Notes under the pieces: model-generated | The model's input: only the letters and a program-made list of their open reading frames with translations | Database searches by the model: none | Told to the model about the DNA's origin: nothing | Shown: positions 43,371 through 55,405 of the stretch, in pieces | Position numbering within the stretch: the stretch's first letter is position 1 | Layout of the letters: each line of letters starts with the position of its first letter | Origin: Haberlea rhodopensis | Taxonomy: Eukaryota; Streptophyta; Magnoliopsida; Lamiales; Gesneriaceae | NCBI GenBank assembly: GCA_907163345.1 | Contig: CAJQUN010000511.1 | Span: forward strand, 1-64,000 | Length of the DNA: 64,000 nt | Direction of reading: 5' to 3' | Program-made: the position numbers and the translations under genes

Positions 43371-44804
43371 AACACCCCCATACTTACTCTTTACTCGACC
43401 TCGAGTAAATCAGATAAAACTACAATATTTTTTTCTTGGCTAATAGGTTCATAACAAAGCAACTTGTCCTCACTTTAATGCCTCAACAATTTTAACATGC
43501 ACAGTAATGAAAGGCGGTGAAAAGTTAACAGTGGAACAAGTTCAATCCCTATACATTTCATACTCAACAAAATAGTGAACGTGTGTGTGTGGTCATAAAC
43601 AAGTGTTGTGTACAAATTATAGCTCCAAAATATGTAAATCCACAATAGTTCAAGTCATACACTAACACAAGTATAAGCTCACTTGCACACTCTTCTCCAC
43701 TATCTTAGCTACTTTGCAAACATAAATCAAGTAGGTCTTTATTAGCTTGTAGCTTGGCCTAGGTATTGGCTTATGAAAGAAAGGATAAAGATATATCAAG
43801 TAAGAGAGTATGATGATATGCACACTAAAACTTCTCTTCTTGCATGAATTTTTCAAACCTTGTTCATTTTTTTTTCAAGGTTTATTTCAACAATTTTTCA
43901 ATCTTTTGTGCCTTGGCTCCCCTCGGAGTCATATTTTTATCAAATTTCTCAAGGCATTTCTTTTCTTTCATGTATTTCATTCTTTTGACAATAACGTTCA
44001 CAAATATAATTCAATGAATTTCCTAGTGCATTTGAATGAAATACATCATACTCCCTTAAGGTATGGATTAAAATTCATATTTAGGCTTATTAGGGAAGGA
44101 TGATAAGCTAATCAAAGAGTGTCGAATGGGGGTTGTTTGTATGCTTAGCATACAACCATTCTTTTGCATCAAAGCTCAAAAAGGGTACTAGTGATTGATT
44201 TTCTTTACATGGTAGGCTTGAAAGGCTCAAACGCATCAAAGATTGCCTATATCACTTTCATGTTCGCAAGTAGTCTAGACATACGCCTCAAAGAGCATGT
44301 AGTTAAGTTCTAGCATGTATTAGAGACTTCTTAAGACTATCACAAAGTTCACACAATCTTCACTAAGCTATGCACACTTCACAAGCCATGACAATAATGT
44401 GCTCAAAATATTCAACTACTAAGTTAAAGTAAACTTTGCATTAGAGTTCAAAGTGTTCCAAGGTTAACAATTCACCTATGTTCAAAAGCATGCATGATAT
44501 CAATTAGGTTTCATCATGGGCTAGTGAATCTAAGCATGTGTTCATTACTAACTATGAGCTCAAAATTTTCAAATTTTTGATTTTTTTGTATTTTTGTAAT
44601 AGAAAAACAATAACACACTACTAATCCCTCCCCCATACTTAAATCGTACATTGTCCCCAATGTAAGACAAAAATACAAGAAAAGAGAATCTAACTACTAA
44701 AGCAAAAATAAATAAATAAAAGGGAGAAAGGAAACTAACTCCCCTTGGGTTGCCTCCCAAGTAGCGCCTCTGTTTAACGTCGGTGGCCCGACGCCAGTCC
44801 TCTA
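43371..44804 (-). other. Element C 3' non-coding region
   Basis: It contains, in antisense, the conserved block at 44211-44297 shared with A, B and D, and the hairpin CTTGGGTTGCCTCCCAAG at 44744-44761 just after the coding stop. No coding frame was seen. Confidence 0.7.
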
Positions 44805-47404
44805 TCAAGGTGGGTGATGCGGTGTCGTTCTGTCCTTCCTTAACCACCTCAATATCTTCTTCACTCCTCTGTATTTCGGCTTGTTGCTCTTTGAGTGGTC
44901 GTCCCCAGTCTTTGTTACTCCTCCAGCATTTGTTGCTTGCTTTGGTCGATCCGGAGGGTGCTTCTTTTCAATGGTATGATCTTGCAAGTTAGAAAAGAGA
45001 GGGTCAGCAGTATCATGAGTAGATAAAGCGGCAACATTATGAACATTATGCACAAAATGAGAATCCATACCTCCGTTGTCATCAAGGCCATCAGTAGCCT
45101 TTCCCATCTCCCACAATTCATCATTATCAAAATCAGAATCATATGTATCATTTATATCAATAGCGTAACTAGAATGCTTGTGAGTTTTAATGGGTTCATA
45201 GATATTAAATTTTGCAATTTCACCATTAGACTCTATTGTAAACAGGCCGCTATTCACGTCGATCACAGATTTTGATGTTTTCAAGAATGGTCTCCCTAAA
45301 AGGATGGGGCTGGATGGATCACCATTTTCCATGTCTAAGACATAGAAATCGGCGGGGAAGACCAAGTTCTCTACATGCATAAGTACATCTTCTACTACCC
45401 CCTAGGAATAACCGTGGACCTATCAGCTAATTGAATCACAGTATGGTCTTGTTTCAAAGGGCCGGGTTTCAGTTGAGTGTAGATTGAGTAAGGCATGACA
45501 TTAATGGACGATCCTAAATCTAGCATTGCCTTATCAATTTTAGTGGTTCCAATCACACAAGGGATATAAAACATACCAGGGTCCTTACACTTTGTGCGAA
45601 TGCTTCTTTGGATGTCCGCGGAAACATTCTCACCTAACTCAATCGTGGGGTACCCTTTGCCTTCCTTGTTCTTACCCACTTTCCATACCTCCTTCAAAAA
45701 TCTCGCACATCGAGGTATCTTCATCATGGCTTCATGTAGTGGAGCGTTTGCATCACATCGTCGGAAAGTCTCGTAGAGTTCCTTGATATCCTCATCTTTC
45801 CTATTTTCCTTAGAAGCAAGGAAGAATGGGGGTTCAATTTTATATTCAGAAAATTTAGGGAACTTACCCCGTGGTTCCTCCTCTTGTATGGGCTCTTCAA
45901 CGTCCTTCTCCATCTCCTTCATCTCTTTCGCATCTTCTCTTCCGGGTGGTGTCAGTGCCACTTTCTCATCATCTTCATCTTCGCTCATCTTCAAAGTGAT
46001 GGCACTCACATTCTCCCTTGGGTTCACTACTGGTTGTGACGGGAGAGTGTTTGATCTTTGAGAATCGATGCGATTTATTGCTGTTGCCATCTGACCCATT
46101 TGAGTAGTCAAGCTTTGGATGCTTGCTCTTGTCTCCTGTTGAAATTTTAGAGATTTAGTAGCAAGTTCCTTAACAATATTTTCTAAATACTCACCAGGTG
46201 TTGGGGTTGGAATGGCTTGTTGTGGCCTTTGGAGTGGTGGCCTATATGGTGGTGGATGTTGTTGCATCTGTGGCTCATTTTGATTCCCATATCTCAAATT
46301 TGGATGATCTCGCCACCCCGGGTTGTAAGTGTTAGAATAGGGATCATACTTCCGTTGTGGTTGTCCTGGAAATCCGCCTGCCGCATTTGCTTCCTCAATT
46401 GAAGGTTCTTGAAGTGTGGGGCAAGCGTCAGTTGGATGACTCGGTAGTGCACAAATTCCACATACCTTAGCACTTTGTCCCATTCCGATCGCAAGTTGTT
46501 TCACAATACCTGTTAAATCAATCAATTGTTGTTCGAGGCTAGAAACATTTACCTCGCCTTGCTTCCTAAGTTTATGGTCCGATCGAGCAGTTCCAAACTG
46601 TTGAGAGTTGGCTGCCATGTTCGCAATCAAGTGTCTTGCTTCCGTTGGCGTCTTATCTCCAAATGCTCCTCCACTAGCAGCATCCACCAAATTCCTGTCA
46701 TTTGGCAAAAGACCCTCATAAAAATATTGAAGCAGTAAATGTTCACTTATCTGATGTTGAGGGCAGCTTGCACAAAGCTTCTTGAAGCGCTCCCAATATT
46801 CATGCAGTGATTCCTCTTGGAGTTGTCGAATGCCATATATATCTTTGTGGATATTCGTCGCTCTTGATGCAGGAAAGTATTTCTCCAAGAAGGTTCTTTT
46901 CAGCTCGTTCGATGTAGTGATGGATCCAGAAGGTAAATAGAAGAGCCAATCTTTAGCCGCGTCCTTCAAAGAGAACGGAAAAGCTCGTAATTTGATTTGT
47001 TCCTCGGTTATTCCAGTCGGCTTCATTGTAGTGCACACTACATGGAATTCCATCAAATGCTTATGCGGATCCTCACCTGCAAGGCCATGAAAAGAAGGTA
47101 AAAGATGTATTAGGCCAGATTTTAATTCAAAATTTATATTAGTAGCAAGTGTAGGAAAGGTTATGCAGAGAGGTTGCTGATCCAAAGTAGGATTAGCTAG
47201 CTGTCGTAGGCTTTGATTCTCCGCCATGATGGTCCTTTCCTCTTCTTCTTTCACTTGTCTTCGATTTTCTCTTCGTAGGTGGTATAAGGTCCTTTCTATC
47301 TCGGGATCGTATTGATGTTCGTTCTCCTCAAATGAAAAATCGCCTGCGTGCATGAACAAACAGGTAAAAAGCACGGGAAGAAGAATATCAATAAAAGTTA
47401 ACAC
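44805..47404 (-). pseudogene. Element C Gag-protease, single frameshift
   Basis: One 669-codon frame runs from 47404 to 45395, then continues at 45380-44805 in the next frame. A one-base loss in a G-run near 45402-45406 explains the shift. Order: acidic N-terminus, a capsid region with LRAFPFSLKDAAKDWLFYLP and SCPQHQISEHLLLQYFYEG, zinc knuckle CGICALPSHPTDAC, a Gln/Pro-rich linker, and an aspartic protease with DLGSSINVMP. After the shift, FPADFYVLDM and SPILLGRPFL follow, then an acidic region and a basic Lys-rich end. There is no RT. The true start may be an internal Met, since 47404 lies only ~20 nt from the primer site. Confidence 0.9.
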
Positions 47405-47422
47405 AAATTAATAAAATTGCCT

Positions 47423-47440
47423 TCCCCGGCAACGGCGCCA
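47423..47440 (-). other. Primer binding site of C, tRNA-Asp type
   Basis: On the minus strand this is TGGCGCCGTTGCCGGGGA, five bases after the 5' LTR. Confidence 0.88.
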
Positions 47441-47445
47441 AAATT

Positions 47446-49066
47446 TGGTAGCGTTTATCGCGTACGCCCAAATTAACCCTCTCAAGTTAATAACAGTAAT
47501 GAATGTAGTAGCGTGAGTAGGGATCGATCCCACGAGGAAGGTTATATCTTTGTGTTAACTTATGCAAACTAAAATAAAAAGGGGTTTTTGAAATCAATTG
47601 AATAATACTACTACTATGATGCAAAATTAAACTAGATGAATTAACTTATGAGAAAAGAGCGATTCTCGGTTTTCGGTTAACTTTACAATTGGCGTTTACT
47701 ATCTTGATCATCGATCTTCACATACGATTCAATTCTCATATGAATATTCATCGTGGACGTTTAATCCAATAATCAAAGTCCTATCTCACCTTAAGTTTAG
47801 TTAAGTAGCCCAAGCGTTCTAGTTTAACCCTTATCAAACAATCAATCAAAATACAAGCGATTAAGATTTAAATCGATGATAGCATATGAACTAGTGAGAT
47901 CGATGAAGCTAAACAACATAATCCAAGCGTCTATGTTTAATCTAGTCAATTGTTTTTCCTAAGAATTAACAAACTCACAAGCGGAATTTAATTAATCTTA
48001 GTTGCTTCGTAAATTAGAGGGATCAAACGATTCCGTATTTGATATCTAATTTAGCGTTAAATTGTATGAACGATAGCTAGGTGATCAATCCAACAATCAT
48101 GCATAACAATTATGAAAAATCAAATCAGAAAAACAATTGATACTCAAAGAAAATCAACAATCAAAACTTATCTCACAAGAATCGTAAACATCCAATGTAT
48201 CGTTTTCCTAAACCGAGAATCACAAAAGTATTTAGCTACTCATAACTAGATTAAAAACAATCAAAATTAATCTAGAAAGCATCAAACTAATAGGAAAAGA
48301 AAAAGTTACTAAAAGGAAGCACGATTCCGGCTTGTCGATTCCGTCCTCGTTCGTCAAGCGTTCTTCACAAAAGTTGAAAGGAAAAAATCTCTAAAATCTC
48401 AAAATTATTCTAAGGTATTAAATTCTTCTTAATATGAGGTAAAAATCGTGTATATGAGGTATGGAGGCTGATGGAGTAGGGTAAAATCCATGTGAGAAGG
48501 AAAGAAATCAAGTTTTTACACTTTCCAAAACTCTGCTGGCGTAGCTACGCCTGAAAGTGGCGTAAAGACGCCTGGTGACGTGTCACAAAAATGGCTTTCT
48601 GCGTTTCTGGCGTAATTATGCCTCATAATGACGTAGCTACGCCTGTCCATGCCGTAGCGTTGGCGTAATTACGCCTGTGAATGGCGTAATTACGCCTGTC
48701 CTCCATTTTTCTGGCGAGTTTCGTATTTGGCCGTAACTTTCTCGTCCGAACTCCGAATTTGATGAATCAGCTGTCCACGCGAAGATAACTCAAAGTTCTA
48801 CAACTTTTCTATGGACCACATTTCTAAAAGATGGCTGGAACATATAGAAAGTTGAGGAGAAAGGAGCAACATGTGTCTTGGATTCCGGTTTTTTCCTCTT
48901 TTCTTCAACTTTATTGCTTCTTTCATCATTTTAGCTTGATTTCTTCACATTTCCCTACATTTACACAAATATATGATTAGGTAGCATATGTATCAATTTA
49001 TCAATCAAAATATACCAAATCGTAGATAATTAAGCGCAATAGATGTGTCTATTTCTAGTCACATCA
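47446..49066 (-). repeat. 5' LTR of element C (1621 bp)
   Basis: Nearly identical to 41748-43370. The palindrome array is at 48538-48696. Confidence 0.95.
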
Positions 49067-50396
49067 GTATGTGCCTTGCCTTTGCATTTATTGTTTACCA
49101 TACATTGAGGGCAATGCATATACTAAGTTTGGGGGGTGTGTATTGGTTTCTGCTATTGACTTGCGTTACTTCCTTGCATGACTAATTGCATGACTAATCT
49201 AGCATGAGTTTGCATGAGATTAGATCGTTTTTGGGCAATTTTATAAAAAAAAAATTTCTTGAAAATAAGTTCATCATTTAGAAATAATGAATTTGATCTG
49301 CAATGGTATTACATGATGATATTAATCCCCATCTCACCTTAAGTCTTGAATATTTTTGACTTGTTTGTGAATATCTTAGGTTAAGTTAATATTTCAAAAA
49401 TTGAGGAATATTTTGAGCACTTTTGGCTCATGATTGAGTGAATTGTATATTGGAACAATTGTGTTAACTATGATTTGTCTTGAGGATCTTGAAACACTTT
49501 AAAACCTACTTTAGAGCACTTTGAGGCGAAATTTTATAGTTAGGAACTAGACTTGGAAATGATTTAGGCGATCTTTGGACCGTTTGAACCTTTCAAGCTT
49601 ACCATGTTATATCAATCTCTTAGTCCCTAATTTGAGCCTAAATGATAAAAGAATGGAGTGTGTTTGACATACTATTAGCCTCATTCAACATTCTTTGGCA
49701 ACCTCATTATACCCACCTCCTTGAGCCTAAATGAAAGATTTTTATCTTGACCCAAATGGAGTATAATGATTCTCATTAGATGCACTTGAATTGCTAAACT
49801 TTGATGAGCTTATTGAAAAAAATTGAAGAATGAGAAAAGAAAAAGATAGAAAAAGCCTTGAGAAAAAAATGAATAAATAAGACCCAAAGTGGCCAAGGCT
49901 ATAAAAGAAAAAGAAGAGAAGCTTAAAGTGTGCTAAAATTTTGAATCTTCAAAGATTATACTCTCTTCTTTGTATTTCCCTATCTTTTCTTTGAAGCCAA
50001 CAACATAGGCCAAACATTACAAGCTTACAAGACCTATTAATCCAAGTCTAGGGAATAACTATATTAGTGGAGAAGTGCTTGAAAAATAGGCTTATGAAGT
50101 GTTTAAAAGAATATCTTGATTTTGAGTTTAATAGCACTATTTGATCCTAAAAGTATATATGAAACTCATGATTGACATTAGCACACACACACGTTCCGCT
50201 TTTGCGATTTATTGCTTAACTTAGGAGGAAACACTTCTTGTTGAGTTTTGGATTGATTTATGGTTGATGTGTTAGTGGATTTCCGAGCTTTTACAATTGA
50301 GTTGCTATGACTAATTCATTCAAAGTATTGATGATGAACTTTATATTTTGATCTTAATGTTTGCTCGAGGACGATCAAATCTAATTTTGGGGGAGT
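49067..50396 (+). other. Conserved 3' non-coding region of element B (after C)
   Basis: It resembles 23315-24636 of A in order and sequence, including the block at 49514-49603 and GACCCAAAGTGGCCAAGGCT near 49891. It ends with polypurine TTTTGGGGGAGT. Confidence 0.75.
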
Positions 50397-51345
50397 TGAT
50401 AGGGTTGATTATTACGCGTATTTAGGTCTTGATTTGTATATATATTCGTGTAAATTCCGTGAAGATGTTATGCTTTTTGGTATGTATTTGCTTGTTTCAG
50501 GAATTTAGGTGGAATATGGAAAATTGAGCTACAAGGAAGAAAACGGATCAAATCAAGCCAATAAATGAAGATTTTGATTTCTGGAAATCTCGATCGATCG
50601 GAACAAGCTTCTCGATCGATCGAGCGAGGCAGAGGTTCTGGCCAACAACGAATTTGAATTCTCGATCGATCGGAAAGAGCATCTCGATCGATCGACACTG
50701 GCAGAGAGTTGAAAAGAAATTGAGAAGAAATCTCGATCGATCGGAATATCCTTCTCGATCGATCGAGAGAGGCAGAGAAGTTAAGACTCGGACGCTGAAG
50801 GCGCTCGATCGATCGAGGCGTAAGGCTCGATCGATCGAGACGCAGATTTTTCTGAAAATAAAACTCTTGATTTGGTCTGATTTTATGGAAACAATCCCAT
50901 ATCTCCCCTCCTCTATAAATAAGGAAAAGAGGCACGAAAATTTGACCCCATATTCTGAAGAATAATCACACCTAAATTATTCTTAGCCGCCTTTCATCCT
51001 CCCGGAACAAGAGAAGGTCGAAGAATCCTTTGAAGTGCAAGGAAGGAAGCGAGAGAAGAAAGATCGTTCAACGCACGGAGTCCCCCTACGTTTATCGTAT
51101 TTCTAAACTCTAGATTAATTTGATTTTCATATTTAGTTGATGTTTTTGAGGTTGAGAAACGATTGAACATCTATTTGCATTTGATTTGAATTTAATCTGG
51201 TTTATTCTATCAATTTTAAGTGATTTTGTGTTTGATCTTTGATTTGGTTGTGTTTAAGTGAATCAATATCTTTTGTTCATGAATTATATGCTCCATACTA
51301 TCAATGCCTAGCTACCTTTGATTGAACTTGTGAATTGCAATTGAG
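50397..51345 (+). repeat. Truncated 3' LTR of element B
   Basis: It matches 36696-37641, then stops at ATTGAG and switches to unrelated element D interior. The array has four complete pairs at 50589/50611, 50661/50683, 50732/50754 and 50803/50825, all with 8-bp spacers. TATA at 50914-50921. Confidence 0.9.
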
Positions 51346-51423
51346 TGCCGAACCAAGCCGAACCAACTCTAAGCGCCACCTGGAGCAGCAAATGGCGATC
51401 CTCATGGAAACAATTTCAACTAG

Positions 51424-51930
51424 CTGCCAGGAGGAAGAGACGAGAGAAACAATCAAGAGGCGACGAATCGAGTTTGGTTATATGATGATGATTACACAAC
51501 CAAACAAGTTTGGGGGAGTGATCCGACTCATGTTGAAAAGTCAAGGGAACTTGAGCCTCTTCAAGAGATTGAGCCTACTTCAGAGATGTCATCCGAGGAG
51601 TTCCTATATGAAGATGAGTCGAGTGTGATGTTGGGGAAGGAAGAGACTTTCGAAGATTCCGATTTGAGTCCATCGATGGAGACATGTTCTATGCCATATA
51701 TGGATCCGTATTTTTCATCGATGCCAACTTCACCGCACTACATCCTCCAAGATATGAAGCCAAGTCAAGAATCATTCTCTCATGCCTACCAATTAAAGAA
51801 AGTTGTTGGAGAGACGAGCTTACAATGTTATAATCTTTCCAAGATTGAGGGCATACTGAATGAAGACCCCTTAGTGGTATCATATGATACTTACTATGGG
51901 CGGCAGCCGCTCTTTGATGGTTGCTTCTGA
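51424..51930 (+). pseudogene. Element D terminal ORF fragment, acidic, unrecognised
   Basis: A 168-codon open frame follows a stop at 51421, with the first ATG at 51586. It is rich in Glu, Asp and Ser (EPLQEIEPTSEMSSEEF, KEETFEDSDLSPSMETCSM) and ends YGRQPLFDGCF. I do not recognise a domain. By position, just before the CTTGGGAGGCAACCCAAG hairpin, it matches the end of C's Gag-protease gene, so it may be the tail of a larger lost polyprotein. Confidence 0.5.
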
Positions 51931-51961
51931 TAGTCAAGACGACGACTAGAAATCAGCGCTT

Positions 51962-51979
51962 CTTGGGAGGCAACCCAAG
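51962..51979 (+). other. Conserved hairpin after the last ORF of element D
   Basis: CTTGGGAGGCAACCCAAG forms a 6-bp stem and 6-nt loop 31 nt after the stop codon. The identical sequence occurs in element C at the equivalent place (44744-44761, minus strand). Confidence 0.75.
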
Positions 51980-52831
51980 CGTATCCTTTTGTTATTTAGT
52001 TTTGTTTTATTTTTCAGTTTTCATTTTCGTTTTGTTTCTCTCTCAAGTCGAATATTTTACCATATGCATTCTTCTCTTGCTATGTACTTGGTTGGAGCGA
52101 TGAACCCCTACAACAGTGGAGCTTTCAAAAGCAAATCTTTCTCAACCCTCATGCAAGCGTCTTGATCAGGGGAGTTCACTGTTTCCCTTTTGATTCTTTT
52201 AAACATTGAGGGCAATGTTTGATTTAAGTTTGGGGGGAGTAGTAGCTTGCATGTTTTACTTGTTTTAACCATATGTTGTGTGCTTAAATGACACTTGAAT
52301 CGTCTGATTATTATGAGCTAAAAAAAAGTTTTATGAGTTCAAACTTTAGAAAAGAATGAATTATAGTAGTGACTATTCAATGACGATTTTGATCTCACTA
52401 TGCATATGAACTTGATTTGTGATGATTATTGGACTTGTACATGAATATCCTAATTTGAGTTAGCATGTCAAGAATGAGGAATATATTGAGCACAATGAGT
52501 CATGATCTTGTGGATTGCATGTTTTGAATAGTGATAATTGTTGTGAACTTGATGATTTATCTTGAGCATCTTAGAGTTATCCTAGAACTTATTTGATGAT
52601 GACACTTTGAGGCGAAATTTTATAGTTACAAACTTGACTTGGAAATGATCTAGGCGATCTTTGACACGTTTGAGCCTTTCAAGCTTACCTATTCTATAAC
52701 AATCCCCAGTGTCCCATTTGAGCTTTATTGAAAAAAGAATGGTATATGCATTGCATATAATTAGACCCCATTCGACATTCTTGGCAAACTCATTATACTT
52801 ACCCTTATTTGAGCCTAAATGAAAAAGTTAT
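51980..52831 (+). other. Element D 3' non-coding region, left part
   Basis: It includes GAGGGCAATGTTTGATTTAAG and the conserved block at 52601-52689. It continues after copia E at 58921. Confidence 0.7.
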
Positions 52832-53128
52832 TGTTGGAATCGAAGAGGGGGGGTGAATGAGATTCCTTGGCTACTTTAACGTTTTAAAATGAGTTTGCAA
52901 AATAATTGAGTGTGCGCTTGCGGAAGCCTTACGTCAATCGATAAATAAAAAAGAATAAGTAAATAAATGCGTAATGAAAATTAAAGCAATAAAAGACACA
53001 AAGATTTGTTATAGAAGTTCGGCGATGAATCGCCTACGTCTCCTCTTCCCGGTTAGATAACCTCCAACCGAGGTTCCACTAGAATAAATGATCTTGGCCT
53101 TGAGGGCTCCAAGTTAGCCACAATCCAA

Positions 53129-53255
53129 CTCTTCCCGAGTTTACAAAGCTCTTCCCGAGCACACTACTCTTCCTGAGTACACAAAGCTCTTCCCGAGCAC
53201 AATACTCTTCCCGAGTACACAAAGCTCTTCCCGAGCTACCAACACTCTTCACGAG
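53129..53255 (-). repeat. CTCTTCCCGAG short tandem repeat in E LTR
   Basis: Seven units start at 53129, 53149, 53167, 53187, 53205, 53225 and 53245, alternating between 20- and 18-bp steps. The other LTR has five units (57393-57483) at 20-bp steps. The repeat lies downstream of the TATA box, so it is in the transcribed part of the LTR. Confidence 0.85.
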
Positions 53256-53685
53256 TCTTCTTGGCCTTAAGGGCTCCAAGGGTAGCCACAACACATGCAC
53301 CAACTTTACTTGTTGGCGACTTTACAATTTCCAACTTGCTTTGGTGTTGGAGGACCTTACAATAACTCAACACACACCTTCACGTTGTACAAACACGAAG
53401 AAAACAAGACTCTATCAAAATAAAAGAATTACAAGCTCCAATACAACAACAATGTATGGAGATTGCAAAGCTATTTGAAATTTGAATTGGCAAAGCTTTG
53501 ATGAAGTTTGTAGGCTTGTTTCTTATCTTCAAAATGCTCCAAAGCATCAATATTTATAGTGTAGGAGGCCCCCTAGGCTCCTACTAGCCGTTGCTACACA
53601 TAAGGCTTGAATCACTCGGACATCGCCTCGGAAATCGCCTCGGGCGATCACCCATCGCCACCCTTTAACGGTCAAATCTGGCCCA

Positions 53686-53865
53686 GATCGCCTCGGGCGA
53701 TCTCCCCATCGCCTGAGGTGATCATCAATGATAAACAAGGCCGTAGGTAAAGTTCTGGATCGCCTCAGGCGTTCCGTGCATCGCCTGGGGCGATCGCCCT
53801 CAAAAAAATGGCCTAGGAAGCATTCTGGATCGCCTGGGGCGAGCTTGACCATCGCCTGGGGCGAT
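53686..53865 (-). promoter_or_regulatory. Paired GATCGCCTCGGGCGATC-type palindromes in E LTR
   Basis: Three pairs of imperfect palindromes have centres at 53694/53715, 53766/53787 and 53836/53858, so 21, 21 and 22 bp apart. The successive pairs begin ~70-72 bp apart, as in A and B. In element sense the array is upstream of a TATAAATA box at 53551-53558. The other LTR repeats it at about 57913-58092 with TATA at 57780-57787. Confidence 0.85.
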
Positions 53866-54693
53866 CTGATCGCCAGCGTGCACACCGTGCCATCGCTCCA
53901 GTCGATGGTGCGCAACATGACTCGGATCGCCTCAAACTATGGCTCGGATCGCCTCATACTATCTCCCAGATTTCAACACTCTCAAACTTTGTACTTTTCG
54001 ACCATCTTAAGCTCGTTTCTGGGAAAAGTGGTAAACATGAAAGTTGTAGCCCTTTCTCTTATCTAGGAATGTACACAATTTCATTGCATTTCATTAATGT
54101 ATGAAGAAGTTATTCCCAAAATGCTACAGTCGCTCAAACCTTGCTACAATCTGCACTTGTTATGACTTCCATGACATTTTGCTCCATGATGCAATCCGAA
54201 TTGGACTGAGATGTTTGAATATGAAATCTAGCATATTGAGTTGGGTTTCCAACCTCTTTAGATTCACATTGTTCGGAGCATCGAGCCAAGAGATATAATC
54301 AAAACATTGCACTACGCTCCAATTGGCTTCTAAACAAATTTGCCCACCAACGGACCATTGGTTTGTGGGTCTTCATCCCATCATAAGAAATTGTTCCAAC
54401 ATCATTCCACACATGTTGAACACTTAAATTGGTTGTTCATAGATGTCATTCCTTATCGTCCAAGCTCAATAGATTCCTTGATAAAAATCACCGCTTGTCC
54501 TATGAACTCGCATATGTTATTGTATAACTTGGGTTCTCTTCCATTGGTCTTCCCAACCAATTTAACAATCTAACCCTGTACACTAAGTAGACATATTAGT
54601 ATAACAAACACAAGTTTTGTTCATCATCAAAACTCAAAAATAATCCGGGGATAAATTAAGCATTAAACACAACCATGTGTTTAAGGCTCAACA

Positions 54694-55405
54694 ATCTCCC
54701 CCTTTTTGATGATCACAAAACTTGATAAACTTGAATATGTAATATGCATGAAATGTGAGTAAACAAGACTCCCCCCTTAACAATTGCATAGCACATACAA
54801 GATTAAACCAAGTAATGCATAAAACAAACAAATCTCCCCCTCAAACCATGCATACAAAAGCTCTCCCCCTCAAACCATGCATGTATAAAGCTTCAAGTTT
54901 ATCACAAAATTCTCCCCCTTTTTGTGATAATCAAAAAGCACAAAATTCAAATAATCACAAGTATATGTTGACACAAAGTCATATTTTAACACTTTACACA
55001 TGTTCCTCATCAAGTATGTAATAGCCATAACAAGCATAAGATAAGATCATTTAGAGAAAGACAAAACGTTTAAGGCAATCAACAATGAATTCTAGATTTT
55101 GCAAAGTGTTCATATGTTCTACCAAGAGTTCATGCACCTATGCCAAAAAAGATAATTCTCAAGCATCATTAGATAAGTTTGTTAAAACATATAATAGCAC
55201 ATTTCCACATAGCAAATTCAAATTTGAATACATGGCATGTCAAGTTACTTACTATAAAAAGATAAGCATACATCATGCATTAAACAATTATGCTAAGGGG
55301 TTATGCATTTTACTCCAATGAATATTGAGCTTCATAATTTATTGGTCACAATTAATTTGTGCCAATTAAATTTTGAATTGCTCTTATAACATGTAAAAAT
55401 AAATT
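54694..55405 (-). other. Element E 3' non-coding region with several polypurine-like tracts
   Basis: The tract next to the LTR is GGGGGAGAT (minus strand). Similar GGGGGAGA runs recur near 54768, 54835, 54862 and 54913. No coding frame is credible. Confidence 0.7.

Larger units (their letters stand above)
41748..49066 (-). mobile_element. Element C: young Athila-like gag-protease element, no RT
   Basis: The LTRs 41748-43370 and 47446-49066 differ by about seven substitutions and two single-base indels by eye. The target duplication GTATG is perfect (41743-41747 and 49067-49071). The interior encodes Gag and protease only. It is inserted in the 3' region of element B. Confidence 0.96.
36696..51345 (+). 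mobile_element. Element B: Athila-like gag+ORF2 element, sister of A, 3' LTR truncated, hosts element C
   Basis: It has the same order as A: LTR, tRNA-Asp primer site, gag, spacer with palindrome pairs, ORF2, conserved 3' region, polypurine tract, LTR. The 3' LTR stops at 51345 after ~949 bp and is joined to the interior of element D. The left flank is ACCCT (36691-36695), which reappears only after the D LTR at 61182. Confidence 0.9.
52832..54693 (-). repeat. 3' LTR of element E (1862 bp)
   Basis: It matches 57096-58920. The extra 37 bp comes mainly from additional copies of the CTCTTCCCGAG repeat. A TATA box on the minus strand lies at 53551-53558. Confidence 0.93.

Noticed and set aside
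45592..46738. Plus-strand frames opposite C Gag-protease
   Set aside because: The minus-strand 669-codon frame has capsid, zinc knuckle and protease motifs; the plus frames are shadows.
53604..53960. GATCGCC-rich stretch as a CpG-island host promoter
   Set aside because: It is duplicated in both E LTRs at the same offset and belongs to the element.
55085..55321. 78-codon plus-strand frame as a gene
   Set aside because: It lies antisense in the 3' non-coding region of element E, with no family likeness.
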